A DNA stretch of 64,000 nucleotides from Methylotenera_A sp963701715 (GCA_963701715.1 CAVPAX010000004.1:186001-250000), one strand, 5' to 3'; shown: positions 54,698-62,311, counted from the first letter of the stretch. The notes: generated by a model not told the origin, from the sequence alone. Numbers and translations: made by a program.

Positions 54698-55279
54698 ATG
54701 AGTGGAATTAAATTACTAGTAGGCCTAGGCAACCCCGGCGACAAATACGAAGCCACGCGCCATAACGCAGGATTTTGGTTTATTGACGCCGTTGCCGCGC
54801 AAACCAATAGCAAGCTGACTTTGGACGCTAAGTTTTTCGGAATAGTCGGCAAGCTCAACCAAGATGTCTGGCTGCTTAAGCCAACAACTTTTATGAACTC
54901 CAGCGGCAAAGCAGTCGCAGCGCTTGCCAATTACTACAAAATCACACCTGCCGAAATATTGGTGATTCACGACGAGCTTGATTTGCCAGCAGGCACGGCC
55001 AAGCTCAAGTTTGGCGGCGGGCACGGCGGACACAATGGTTTAAAAGATATTCACTCCGCCTTAGGCACGGCGGATTACTGGCGCTTGCGCCTTGGCATTG
55101 ATCACCCGGGCCCAAGTTCCCCAAATAAGGCGAATGAAGTGATTAATTACGTTTTAAAAGCACCTGCAAAGCAAGAAAAAGATGCCCTGGAAGCCAGTAT
55201 CCATGCGGCTTCTGGCGTAGTGCCTTTATTGCTTAAAGGCGATTTTGAAAACGCGATGCAGAAGCTTCACACCAAATGA
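54698..55279 (+). CDS. pth: Peptidyl-tRNA hydrolase
   Basis: 193 residues. KLLVGLGNPGDKYEATRHNAGF contains the catalytic histidine; TTFMNSSGKAV, VIHDELDLPAGTAKLKFGGGHGGHNGL and RLRLGIDHPG complete the Pth1 pattern. It frees tRNA from stalled peptidyl-tRNA. Gene order rplY-pth-ychF is conserved. Confidence 0.97.
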   Translation: MSGIKLLVGLGNPGDKYEATRHNAGFWFIDAVAAQTNSKLTLDAKFFGIVGKLNQDVWLLKPTTFMNSSGKAVAALANYYKITPAEILVIHDELDLPAGTAKLKFGGGHGGHNGLKDIHSALGTADYWRLRLGIDHPGPSSPNKANEVINYVLKAPAKQEKDALEASIHAASGVVPLLLKGDFENAMQKLHTK

Positions 55280-55340
55280 AGCCGAATATAAAGTGAAGCT
55301 GGATATAAAGTTACATACAAAAAATGAATAGAGAAACCAA

Positions 55341-56426
55341 ATGAAATGTGGCATCGTAGGTTTGCCTAACGTCGGCAAAAGTACACTCTTTAACGCAATC
55401 ACCAAGGCGGGCATCGCGGCGGAGAATTATCCGTTTTGCACCATCGAGCCCAACGTCGGCATTGTAGAAGTGCCCGATCCGCGCTTGCAGCCGCTCATCG
55501 ACATTGTAAAACCACAACGCGTGCAGCCGGCTATTGTCGAATTTGTCGACATTGCAGGCCTTGTAGCAGGCGCATCTAAAGGCGAAGGCTTGGGCAACAA
55601 GTTTTTGGCAAACATCCGTGAAACCGATGCCATTGCGCATGTGGTGCGCTGCTTTGAAGATGCCAATGTGATTCACGTTGCCAATAAAATTGACCCGCTT
55701 TCGGATATTGAAGTCATCAATACCGAACTCGCATTAGCAGACATGGAAACAGTTGAAAAAACGCTGCAGCGCGAAAGCAAAAAAGCTAAATCCGGCGATA
55801 AAGAAGCGATTGCACTGTGCGGCATTTTGGAACGCGTACAAAAGCACCTGGACACCGGCGCGCCAGTACGCACGATGGGCCTGGATGCCGACCAATTGCA
55901 GCTGATTAAACCGCTCTGCCTGATTACTGTAAAACCTGTGATGTACTTGGCCAATGTGGATGAAAAAGGCTTTGAAAATAACCCGCATTTAGATAAAGTC
56001 GTCGCGCTGGGCAAAGCCGAAGGTGCGCCTGTGGTGTGCATTTGCGCCAAAATAGAAGGTGAAATATCCGAGCTGGATGACGAAGACAAACTACTATTTT
56101 TATCAGAACTCGGCCAGGACGAGCCCGGCTTAAACCGCGTCATCCGCGCCGCTTACGATTTGCTTGGGCTACAGACTTATTTCACGGCTGGCGTGCAAGA
56201 AGTACGCGCATGGACAGTGAAAAAAGGCGCCACCGCACCGCAGGCCGCCGGCGTGATTCACACCGATTTTGAACGCGGCTTTATTCGTGCTGAAGTGATT
56301 GCCTATGACGAATACGTTAAAAACAAAGGCGAGCAAGGCAGCAAAGAAGCAGGCAAAATGCGGCTGGAAGGCAAAGAATACATTGTGCAGGATGGCGACG
56401 TGATGCACTTTAGATTCAATGTTTAA
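55341..56426 (+). CDS. ychF: Ribosome-binding ATPase YchF (OLA1 family)
   Basis: 361 residues. KCGIVGLPNVGKSTLFNAIT (G1), NYPFCTIEPNVG (switch I), DIAGLVAGASKGEGLGNKFL (G3 and switch II), a NVDE motif in place of canonical NKxD (ATP rather than GTP specificity), and the C-terminal TGS domain (FTAGVQEVRAWTVKKG, DFERGFIRAEV). It associates with ribosomes and stress responses. Confidence 0.97.
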   Translation: MKCGIVGLPNVGKSTLFNAITKAGIAAENYPFCTIEPNVGIVEVPDPRLQPLIDIVKPQRVQPAIVEFVDIAGLVAGASKGEGLGNKFLANIRETDAIAHVVRCFEDANVIHVANKIDPLSDIEVINTELALADMETVEKTLQRESKKAKSGDKEAIALCGILERVQKHLDTGAPVRTMGLDADQLQLIKPLCLITVKPVMYLANVDEKGFENNPHLDKVVALGKAEGAPVVCICAKIEGEISELDDEDKLLFLSELGQDEPGLNRVIRAAYDLLGLQTYFTAGVQEVRAWTVKKGATAPQAAGVIHTDFERGFIRAEVIAYDEYVKNKGEQGSKEAGKMRLEGKEYIVQDGDVMHFRFNV

Positions 56427-56486
56427 GCTACGCGAGGTTTAATGTTTAGGCTTAAAGAAATTTAGTCTGTAAAACGCAAACTATTT

Positions 56487-56515
56487 TTGACAATTCACCT
56501 CCAAAACACTAGAAT
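56487..56515 (+). promoter_or_regulatory. Sigma-70 promoter of tRNA-Met
   Basis: TTGACA (56487-56492), 17 bases, TAGAAT (56510-56515): a near-consensus promoter ending 24 bases before the tRNA gene. Confidence 0.88.
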
Positions 56516-56539
56516 TGCGCCCTTGTTAAAAGTTTACAT

Positions 56540-56615
56540 GGTGATGTAGCTCAGCTGGTTAGAGCACAGGATTCATAATCCTGGGGTCGAGGGTTCAAGT
56601 CCCTCTTTCCCACCA
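56540..56615 (+). tRNA. tRNA-Met (anticodon CAT) with mismatched acceptor stem
   Basis: D-arm GCTC-AGCTGGTTA-GAGC, anticodon arm CAGGA-TTCATAA-TCCTG and T-arm GAGGG-TTCAAGT-CCCTC are intact, and CCA is encoded. The 5' acceptor strand is GGTGATG but the 3' strand reads TTTCCC, one base short and complementary to GGGAAA instead; at best four Watson-Crick pairs and one wobble of seven form. The gene has a strong promoter and terminator. It may be a real gene with a sequence error, a chimeric or decaying copy, or an unusual tRNA. Confidence 0.85.
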
Positions 56616-56617
56616 AT

Positions 56618-56655
56618 AAAGACGCCCCTTTCGAGAGATTGGGGCGTTTTCTTTT
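56618..56655 (+). terminator. Terminator of tRNA-Met
   Basis: Stem ACGCCCC / GGGGCGT with a loop of 12 bases followed by TTTTCTTTT, seven bases past the tRNA CCA end. Confidence 0.88.
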
Positions 56656-56732
56656 GTAGATTATTACTGTAGTTTCTACTTCAAGCAGAGGCTATGCATG
56701 TAGAAACGTCAAACCACAAGTTTACAAAAATC

Positions 56733-56763
56733 AAAAAGCCCAGTAATTTCTCACTGGGCTTTT
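56733..56763 (-). terminator. Shared-family terminator T-a after the SWIB gene
   Basis: On the minus strand GCCCAGTGAGAAATTACTGGGC is preceded by A and followed by T-run. The loop and stem closely match the terminators behind pqqA1, the tRNA-like gene and pqqA2. Confidence 0.88.
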
Positions 56764-56799
56764 AATCTAGTAAAAGATTACTTATCGCTTAAAGCTAGG

Positions 56800-57126
56800 T
56801 TAGGCGATATTGGCGCCAACAATGGCGGCCATTTGCATCATATCAACGGTTTCGCCAACTTTAATGTTTGTCAGGTCTGTTAATTTACCTGTTTTGCTGG
56901 TGGATTTTGTATTTTTAAAAATCGGGTGCAGTTTCGCATCGCAAACAATGTATTTGCCTGCGTTTTCTGGTTTGCCGTTAACCGTTTTGGTCTGTAATTT
57001 GTTGGCTTTAATGTAATCCCATAGTTTTTTAGTGATTTCAGTACGCGGTAGCGCGGCTGCGCCAACTAGCGCTGCTAGCTCACTTTTCATTTTAACCGGG
57101 GTGCTTAAACCTTTTGCTTCTGCCAT
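56800..57126 (-). CDS. SWIB/MDM2 domain protein
   Basis: A 108-residue protein whose central part is a SWIB domain: LPRTEITKKLWDYIKANKLQ, then KYIVCDAKLHPIF (about residues 27-75). SWIB domains are best known from eukaryotic chromatin remodelling complexes and also occur in small proteins of chlamydiae and some proteobacteria. The C-terminal part (VGETVDMMQMAAIVGANI) is short and hydrophobic. The molecular role in bacteria is not established; nucleoid or topoisomerase association has been suggested for relatives. Confidence 0.88.
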   Translation of the reverse strand: MAEAKGLSTPVKMKSELAALVGAAALPRTEITKKLWDYIKANKLQTKTVNGKPENAGKYIVCDAKLHPIFKNTKSTSKTGKLTDLTNIKVGETVDMMQMAAIVGANIA

Positions 57127-57259
57127 TTTACTATCCTCATTTTGCTGTTTAGGGTGTTGATAAAACTTTGCTATTGCTTAAGTATGGCACAAATAAACAG
57201 AATAATAGGCAACAAACCACGTTTTTTTATATTTTTTTAGCATATTCAATATGTTTTGC

Positions 57260-57298
57260 ATGCCCTGCGAGGCAATACCCATGCGGGCTACAGGGCAT
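57260..57298 (+). repeat. Dispersed palindrome copy R5
   Basis: Arms ATGCCCTG / CAGGGCAT enclose GAGGCAATACCCATGCGGGC. It is close to R1 with a slightly changed core. It lies between the pqqA1 terminator and the SWIB promoter. Confidence 0.82.
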
Positions 57299-57330
57299 AT
57301 GTTTTTATAAAAAAATGAATTGCAAAAACA

Positions 57331-57364
57331 AAAAAAGCCCGGTGATTTCTCACCGGGCTTTTTT
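57331..57364 (-). terminator. Shared-family terminator T-b after pqqA1
   Basis: Perfect stem GCCCGGTG / CACCGGGC with A6 and T6 flanks, 16 bases past the pqqA1 stop on the minus strand. Confidence 0.92.
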
Positions 57365-57379
57365 AAAGTTAATTAAAAC

Positions 57380-57451
57380 TTATTTATTCATTACGTACAT
57401 GGTTACTTCAAAGCCAAAACGCATTTCAGTAGCTGCTGGTGTTGTCCACAT
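57380..57451 (-). CDS. pqqA: PQQ precursor peptide PqqA, copy 1
   Basis: A 23-residue peptide starting MWTTPAATEM and continuing RFGFEVTMYVMNK. The invariant Glu15 and Tyr19 (E-V-T-M-Y), which are crosslinked and excised to form pyrroloquinoline quinone, are in place, as is the W2/P5 N-terminus of the family. A ribosome binding site AAAGGAT lies about nine bases ahead. No pqqB-E gene is adjacent; the gene has its own terminator. It is too short for ordinary ORF calling. Confidence 0.95.
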   Translation of the reverse strand: MWTTPAATEMRFGFEVTMYVMNK

Positions 57452-57528
57452 GATTCAGTATCCTTTAAGTTTGGCGATTCACAATGATTCGCTTCATGTG
57501 TTGCATTATGCGCGCACTTTTAAAAACC

Positions 57529-57570
57529 ACCCTATGCACTTAGCGTAAAAATGCCTAATGATTTTGCGTA
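57529..57570 (-). promoter_or_regulatory. Conserved upstream box of pqqA1
   Basis: A 42-base block matching the region before pqqA2 at 36 of 42 positions, including ACCCTATGC, CTTAGCGTAA and TGCCTA. It ends 77 bases upstream of the pqqA1 start. Probably promoter or activator site; the regulator is unknown. Confidence 0.6.
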
Positions 57571-57650
57571 TTTAAAAAAGTGTTACAGCTAATTATTATT
57601 GGCATGTTATGTGCAACATTAGTCGTTATAAATACTGAAAACAGACTGTA

Positions 57651-59960
57651 ATGCACAATAATATAAACCAAATATTACAAAGCAAATTATCTAAAATTAT
57701 AAAATTAATCACATTAGTTATAGTGATTAGTTGGCCTATGTACGCGTTTTGTATTGAGCCAATTTTTAAAATTGAAAATACAGATAAAATTAAGAAATCA
57801 CTTGATTTGACAAGGGTTGAGAAGGCATGGCTAGCTGAGCATAAAGTGATTACTGTTGGGGTAAAAAATAGTTGGAAGCCAATAGAGTTTGTATCTGATC
57901 AAAAGAAATTTCGTGGCATTACTATTGATTATCTCCACACGCTAGAACCAGTATTAGGTGTTAAGTTTGATATGTTCGATATTGATGAAATTTCGACGAA
58001 AGACGCAGATATTCTGTCGTCAGTATCAAACCCAAAAAATATAGATTCATCTAATTATTTGCTAACTAACCCTATATTAAAATTTCCCTACGCAATTTAT
58101 GTGCGTAAAGATAATAAAAGCATTGAACAAATAGAAGACCTTAATGGCAAAAATGTTGCCGTTTTTGGCCGCGGGCAGCTTGTTAACTTGCTGGCTAAAG
58201 ATTTCCCGAAAATAAATTTACGCAAAATAGATATTATTGAAGAAGCCTTTAATGATATGGATATTAAAAACTCTGATGCCTATATTGGTAATGAGATGGT
58301 TGTGGATTACGAGGCCAATCTGCAAGGAATAAGCTTCTTAAAAAAAGTTGGTTATGCGCCTATTGAAACAGAGCTCACCATGGCTGTTAGAAATGATTGG
58401 CCAATTTTACAGTCGATATTAAATAAATCTTTTATCGCACTAGAGCCCGAGAAAAATATAATTCTTAATAATTGGGAAATGTCTCTATTCAAGAAAACAA
58501 ATATATTCGCATTAATCACAGCTTCAATATTTGTGCTACTGGTTGGAATTACGCTTTTAAGAGCATACAAACTTAAACAAAAAATAAAAACAGACGCATT
58601 AGAAGCGCAGCAGCTGATTTGGCACCAAGCGCATTATGACATTCAAACCAAACTGCCAAACCGTATGATGTTTAATAAACAGCTGCATGAAGAAAGTGAG
58701 CTGGCTAAAAAAAATAACTTATTAATTGGCTTGCTATATGTAGACCTTGATTCTTTTAAAGAGGTGAATGACCATCATGGCCATTCGGTTGGCGACTTGT
58801 TGTTGATTCAGGTTGCTCGCAGGCTAGAAAACTGCATAAGAGCTTCGGATAAGGTTTATAGACTAGGTGGGGATGAATTCACCATTGTGCTTGCAAACCT
58901 TGAAGACCTAAGCGTTATCGAAAGAACTGCAAATAGAATACTAGAAAAGCTTAGTGAGCCATTTCATATTAATCAATTTACCGTCAACATTACTTCAAGC
59001 ATCGGCTCAACCATATACCCGAATGATACAAGCAATATCGAGGCACTGATAAAAAATGCAGATATGGCTATGTATGAGGCTAAAAAACTAGGGAAAAATC
59101 ATTTTCTACAGTTTGATCAATCAATGCAGGATGTTGCTACGCATCAGCTCACCATATCTAAAGATTTAAAAAAGGCGATTACTGCAAAAGAGTTTAGATT
59201 GTTTTATCAACCTATTGTCGACCTTAAAACGAATAAAACAGTTAAGGCGGAAGCGTTAATCCGTTGGCAGCATCCTGATAAAGGACTTATTGGGCCTGGT
59301 GAATTTATTGAGATTGCTGAAGAGACAAATGCTATCTCTCAAATTGGCGACTGGGTATTTAAACAAGCGCTAGAAGATGTCTTAACGTTAAAAGAAGCAG
59401 TTCACCCTGATTTTGCAATCAGCCTGAATGTATCGCCTAAACAGCTTGGCGCTAATAGTCTATTAACTCAATGGCCTGAATTATTAAAAAAACACAACAT
59501 TCCCTTAAAGAGCATCGGTATAGAAATTACTGAAGGTGCTTTGCTTAACCATAATAAGACTACTGCGAGAATATTTAATGAACTTCGCCAAGCTGGTGCA
59601 CAGTTTTTAATAGACGACTTTGGTACTGGCTATTCGTCACTTTCTTACCTTAAAAAGCTTGATGTTGATTTTATTAAAATTGATAAATCTTTTGTGCAGA
59701 ATTTATCTTTATATTCTGAAGATATGGTGTTGTGCGAAGCCATCATCGTGATGGCACATAAGTTAGGGTTAAAGGTTGTTGCAGAAGGCATAGAAACAGT
59801 TGAGCAACGTGACTTGTTGCTAGCTGTGGGTTGTGATTACGGACAAGGCTATCTGTTTGCAAAACCAAAACCTATTGATCAGATTATATTTGAATATCAA
59901 TCAGCCTCAGAACAGCATAAAAATACCTCGAACCTTGAAAGAAGTATTGTAAATGCTTGA
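57651..59960 (+). CDS. Bifunctional GGDEF/EAL protein with periplasmic solute-binding sensor
   Basis: 769 residues. After a signal/anchor (IIKLITLVIVISWPMYAFC) comes a periplasmic SBP_bac_3-like domain (VITVGVKNSWKPIEFV, LNGKNVAVFGRGQ; about 45-280), one membrane helix (IFALITASIFVLLVGITLL), then GGDEF with an intact RLGGDEFTIVL site (about 420) and EAL with KAEALIRW, DDFGTGYSSL and IKIDKSFV. Both catalytic motifs are intact, so it could make or degrade cyclic-di-GMP in response to a periplasmic ligand. It lies between the two pqqA copies. Confidence 0.93.
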   Translation: MHNNINQILQSKLSKIIKLITLVIVISWPMYAFCIEPIFKIENTDKIKKSLDLTRVEKAWLAEHKVITVGVKNSWKPIEFVSDQKKFRGITIDYLHTLEPVLGVKFDMFDIDEISTKDADILSSVSNPKNIDSSNYLLTNPILKFPYAIYVRKDNKSIEQIEDLNGKNVAVFGRGQLVNLLAKDFPKINLRKIDIIEEAFNDMDIKNSDAYIGNEMVVDYEANLQGISFLKKVGYAPIETELTMAVRNDWPILQSILNKSFIALEPEKNIILNNWEMSLFKKTNIFALITASIFVLLVGITLLRAYKLKQKIKTDALEAQQLIWHQAHYDIQTKLPNRMMFNKQLHEESELAKKNNLLIGLLYVDLDSFKEVNDHHGHSVGDLLLIQVARRLENCIRASDKVYRLGGDEFTIVLANLEDLSVIERTANRILEKLSEPFHINQFTVNITSSIGSTIYPNDTSNIEALIKNADMAMYEAKKLGKNHFLQFDQSMQDVATHQLTISKDLKKAITAKEFRLFYQPIVDLKTNKTVKAEALIRWQHPDKGLIGPGEFIEIAEETNAISQIGDWVFKQALEDVLTLKEAVHPDFAISLNVSPKQLGANSLLTQWPELLKKHNIPLKSIGIEITEGALLNHNKTTARIFNELRQAGAQFLIDDFGTGYSSLSYLKKLDVDFIKIDKSFVQNLSLYSEDMVLCEAIIVMAHKLGLKVVAEGIETVEQRDLLLAVGCDYGQGYLFAKPKPIDQIIFEYQSASEQHKNTSNLERSIVNA

Positions 59961-59969
59961 GATTCCCAT

Positions 59970-59998
59970 AAAAAAGCCCAGCGATTTCTCACTGGGCC
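59970..59998 (-). terminator. Shared-family terminator T-c after the tRNA-like gene
   Basis: On the minus strand GCCCAGTGAGAAATCGCTGGGC is followed by TTTTTT; it begins ten bases past the CCA end of the tRNA-like gene. On the plus strand no T-run follows, so it serves the minus strand. Confidence 0.85.
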
Positions 59999-60008
59999 AT
60001 CAAAACTT

Positions 60009-60084
60009 TGGAGCGGGAAGAAAGTCTCGACCTGACACTTCAACCCTGGAAGGGGCTGCGCTCTTCCTCTTAAGCTATTCCCGC
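60009..60084 (-). tRNA. Glycine-tRNA-like RNA gene or tRNA pseudogene
   Basis: 76 bases: perfect 7-bp acceptor (GCGGGAA / TTCCCGC), T discriminator and encoded CCA, D-arm GCTT-AAGAGGAA-GAGC, and an anticodon arm CAGCCC-CTTCCA-GGGTTG. G1-C72, C2-G71, U73 and the CC of a TCC anticodon are glycine identity features. But the anticodon arm is one base too long, and the T-arm (AGGTCGA loop, three-pair stem with an internal bulge) lacks the normal TTCGA loop register. It has its own terminator. It is not a standard decoding tRNA by sequence. Confidence 0.6.
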
Positions 60085-60418
60085 ATTAAATATAACTAGT
60101 AGACGTATCTTGATATGTATCCATCGGTGAAGCAATAGCCCAATAGGGCTAATATTAAGCCAAAATTTCCTTATACATTCCTGTATTTTCCCAGAGTTGT
60201 AAATCCAGAAGCATAGAATGTTTATTATAAATCTTATAGTTACGACGTTTAATTAAGCCAAACGGGCTATTGAAGTATTTAATGGTATATATAATATGAA
60301 CGCAGGCTAGACTACGAGAAGCCAAATAACAACAACTGCAAATACTGAAAAAAGGGCGTTGCTATTTAATAATTCCTACTGCAACCCTTTGATTCGTAAA
60401 AAAGTTAAGGTAAAAAAA
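60085..60418. other. Intergenic stretch before the second carbamoyltransferase
   Basis: 334 AT-rich bases without a credible gene. It has a short hairpin AGCCC-AATA-GGGCT (60137-60150), a distant inverted pair CAATAGCCC / GGGCTATTG (60133-60141 and 60264-60272), and a bulged hairpin AAAGG-GTTGC / GCAAC-CCTTT (60351-60390) just ahead of the carbamoyltransferase start. These may be leader structures or remains of other elements. Confidence 0.5.
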
Positions 60419-62104
60419 ATGATAATTTTAGGTATTAATTACGTGTTTCATGATTCCAGCGCGTGTATTTTAAAAGATGGCAAGCTGCTGGTTGCTGTAG
60501 AAGAAGAGCGTTTTACGCGCGATAAGCACGACGTTGTCTTTCCTCGCTTGAGCATTGAAAAGTGCCTCGAAATCGCTAATCTCAGTATCGATGATATTGA
60601 TCATATCGGGTTATCGTTTAAGCCTACGCTGGATATTCATAGAAAAATTGCTTTTATTCTCAAGCACCCTTCACTTTTAATAAAGAATTTTAATTTGCAC
60701 TTACTGCGCTATTACTGGCGCTATCGCACCATAAAAAAATGGTATAACTCGACATTTATCAATGACAAAAAGCCGGAGCTGCATTTTATTCCGCACCATC
60801 AATCACACATAGCAGGCAGCTTTTTTGCCTCGCCTTATAATGAGGCCGCACTGTTGTCTATGGATGGCTCCGGCGAGTGGGCAACCGCTTCTTTGGGTTA
60901 TGGCAAAGGTATTGATGTAACCGAATTTAAGCGCGTGTTCTACCCCAACTCTATGGGCTCAATCTATGAGGCCATTACTTACTATTGCGGCTTCAAGCCA
61001 GGCTATGATGAAGGCAAAACCATGGGACTGGCACCGCTTGGTAATAGCAAAAGATTTATTGAAGATGTCCGCCAGATCATTGATGTTGGCCCAGACGGCG
61101 ACTTGCTGATTGATTTTGACTATTTTAATTTTGATAATGGCCAGTTTGATTACTTGAGCGATAAGTTTATCCAGAAATTTGGCACAAGGCGCTTACCCCG
61201 CCAAGCGTTTGAACAACACCATATGGATGTTGCCGCGGCGTTTCAAACACGGCTAGAAGAAGTCGCGCTCAAGCTATGCAAGATACTGCAAGAAAAAACA
61301 AAGGCCGAATATTTAGTGGTTGCCGGTGGCGTGGCGCTCAATAGCGTAATGAACGGCCGTTTGGTCAGGGAAAGCGGCTTCAAGGATTTATATGTCATGC
61401 CTGCAGCCGGTGACAATGGGACATCGATTGGCGCGGCTTATTATATCTACAATGCGATATTAAAAAACCCGCGGGCAGAACCGCATATGAACCCTTATCT
61501 GGGAACGGAATACTCTAACGAAAAAATTGAAGCCATACTTAAAGAATGCAAGGTAAGTTATGAGCACTATGACAACATAGAGCTAAAAACGGCTGAGTTG
61601 CTGCATGCAGGCAATATTTTGTGCTGGTTTCAGGGAAAAATGGAAATTGGTCCCAGAGCATTAGGGGGGCGCAGCATTATCGCTGACCCCACAAACAAAA
61701 GCATGAAGGATAAAATTAATGCCGAAGTGAAACACAGGGAAGCATATCGTCCTTTTGCGCCATCGGTCATTGCAGAAGCAGCCACTGAATATTTTGACCT
61801 TACCGTTGAAGACCCGTTTATGCTGAAAGTGTGCAACGTAAAACCCGATAAAACGAGTGTTTTACCTGCGATTACACATGTGGACGGCACCGCCAGAGCG
61901 CAAACTGTTAATAAGGAAACGCATCCCCGTTACCATAAGATGATTAGTGAATTCGGCAAACTGTCCGGGCATCCTGTGGTGCTTAACACCAGCTTTAATA
62001 TTATGGATGAGCCCATTGTAGAATCACCTTATGACGCCATTCGCTGTTTCTTTTCAACCGGTCTGGATTATCTCGTTATTGGTAATTATGTAGTTAAAAA
62101 ATAA
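60419..62104 (+). CDS. Carbamoyltransferase (NodU/CmcH family), second copy
   Basis: About 561 residues. GINYVFHDSSACIL, EEERFTRDKHD and HHQSHIAGSFFASPY carry the N-terminal metal and substrate motifs; GKMEIGPRALGGRS and NTSFNIMDEP lie in the C-terminal domain. Active-site motifs are intact. It is clearly divergent from the 10.9-kb paralogue, so a recent duplication is unlikely. ATG 60419 is chosen with AAGG upstream; the frame extends to 60359 without ribosome binding site. There is no adjacent glycan gene; the target hydroxyl compound is unknown. Confidence 0.9.
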   Translation: MIILGINYVFHDSSACILKDGKLLVAVEEERFTRDKHDVVFPRLSIEKCLEIANLSIDDIDHIGLSFKPTLDIHRKIAFILKHPSLLIKNFNLHLLRYYWRYRTIKKWYNSTFINDKKPELHFIPHHQSHIAGSFFASPYNEAALLSMDGSGEWATASLGYGKGIDVTEFKRVFYPNSMGSIYEAITYYCGFKPGYDEGKTMGLAPLGNSKRFIEDVRQIIDVGPDGDLLIDFDYFNFDNGQFDYLSDKFIQKFGTRRLPRQAFEQHHMDVAAAFQTRLEEVALKLCKILQEKTKAEYLVVAGGVALNSVMNGRLVRESGFKDLYVMPAAGDNGTSIGAAYYIYNAILKNPRAEPHMNPYLGTEYSNEKIEAILKECKVSYEHYDNIELKTAELLHAGNILCWFQGKMEIGPRALGGRSIIADPTNKSMKDKINAEVKHREAYRPFAPSVIAEAATEYFDLTVEDPFMLKVCNVKPDKTSVLPAITHVDGTARAQTVNKETHPRYHKMISEFGKLSGHPVVLNTSFNIMDEPIVESPYDAIRCFFSTGLDYLVIGNYVVKK

Positions 62105-62123
62105 TTTATTTATTAAGTTTTTT

Positions 62124-62162
62124 ATGCCCTGCAAGCCAATATCCATGAGGATTTCAGGGTGG
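62124..62162 (+). repeat. Dispersed palindrome copy R6
   Basis: ATGCCCTG / CAGGG(T) arms around CAAGCCAATATCCATGAGG; the right arm has decayed (CAGGGTGGC). It lies in the same place relative to the pqqA2 terminator as R5 does to that of pqqA1. Confidence 0.82.
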
Positions 62163-62190
62163 CTGTTTTAAGAATGAAGCGCGCGCAAAT

Positions 62191-62224
62191 AAAAAAGCCC
62201 AGTGATAGCTCACCGGGCTTTTTT
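62191..62224 (-). terminator. Shared-family terminator T-d after pqqA2
   Basis: Minus-strand stem GCCCGGTG / CACTGGGC with one G-U pair and A6/T6 flanks, 16 bases past the pqqA2 stop, as with pqqA1. Confidence 0.9.
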
Positions 62225-62239
62225 AAAGTAAATTAAAAC

Positions 62240-62311
62240 TTATTTATTCATTACGTACATGGTTACTTCAAAGCCAAAACGCATTTCAGTAGCTGCTGGT
62301 TTAGTCCACAT
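62240..62311 (-). CDS. pqqA: PQQ precursor peptide PqqA, copy 2
   Basis: A 23-residue peptide identical to copy 1 except K for T at position 4 (MWTKPAATEM then RFGFEVTMYVMNK). Glu15 and Tyr19 are present. The lysine makes it closer to the common family start MWTKP. A strong ribosome binding site AAAGGAGA precedes ATATT-ATG. The last 65 or so coding bases and the terminator region are almost identical to copy 1. Confidence 0.95.
   Translation of the reverse strand: MWTKPAATEMRFGFEVTMYVMNK

Noticed and set aside
57168..57548. 126-codon open frame across the pqqA1 region
   Set aside because: It runs through repeat R5, the terminator and pqqA1 on the opposite strand; these features explain the sequence better.
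59970..60084. tRNA-like element as an integration site of a genomic island
   Set aside because: No integrase gene and no matching direct repeat of the tRNA 3' end were seen nearby.
24292..62162. Palindromic repeats as a CRISPR array
   Set aside because: Copies are tens of kilobases apart, in both orientations, with no regular spacers or cas genes.
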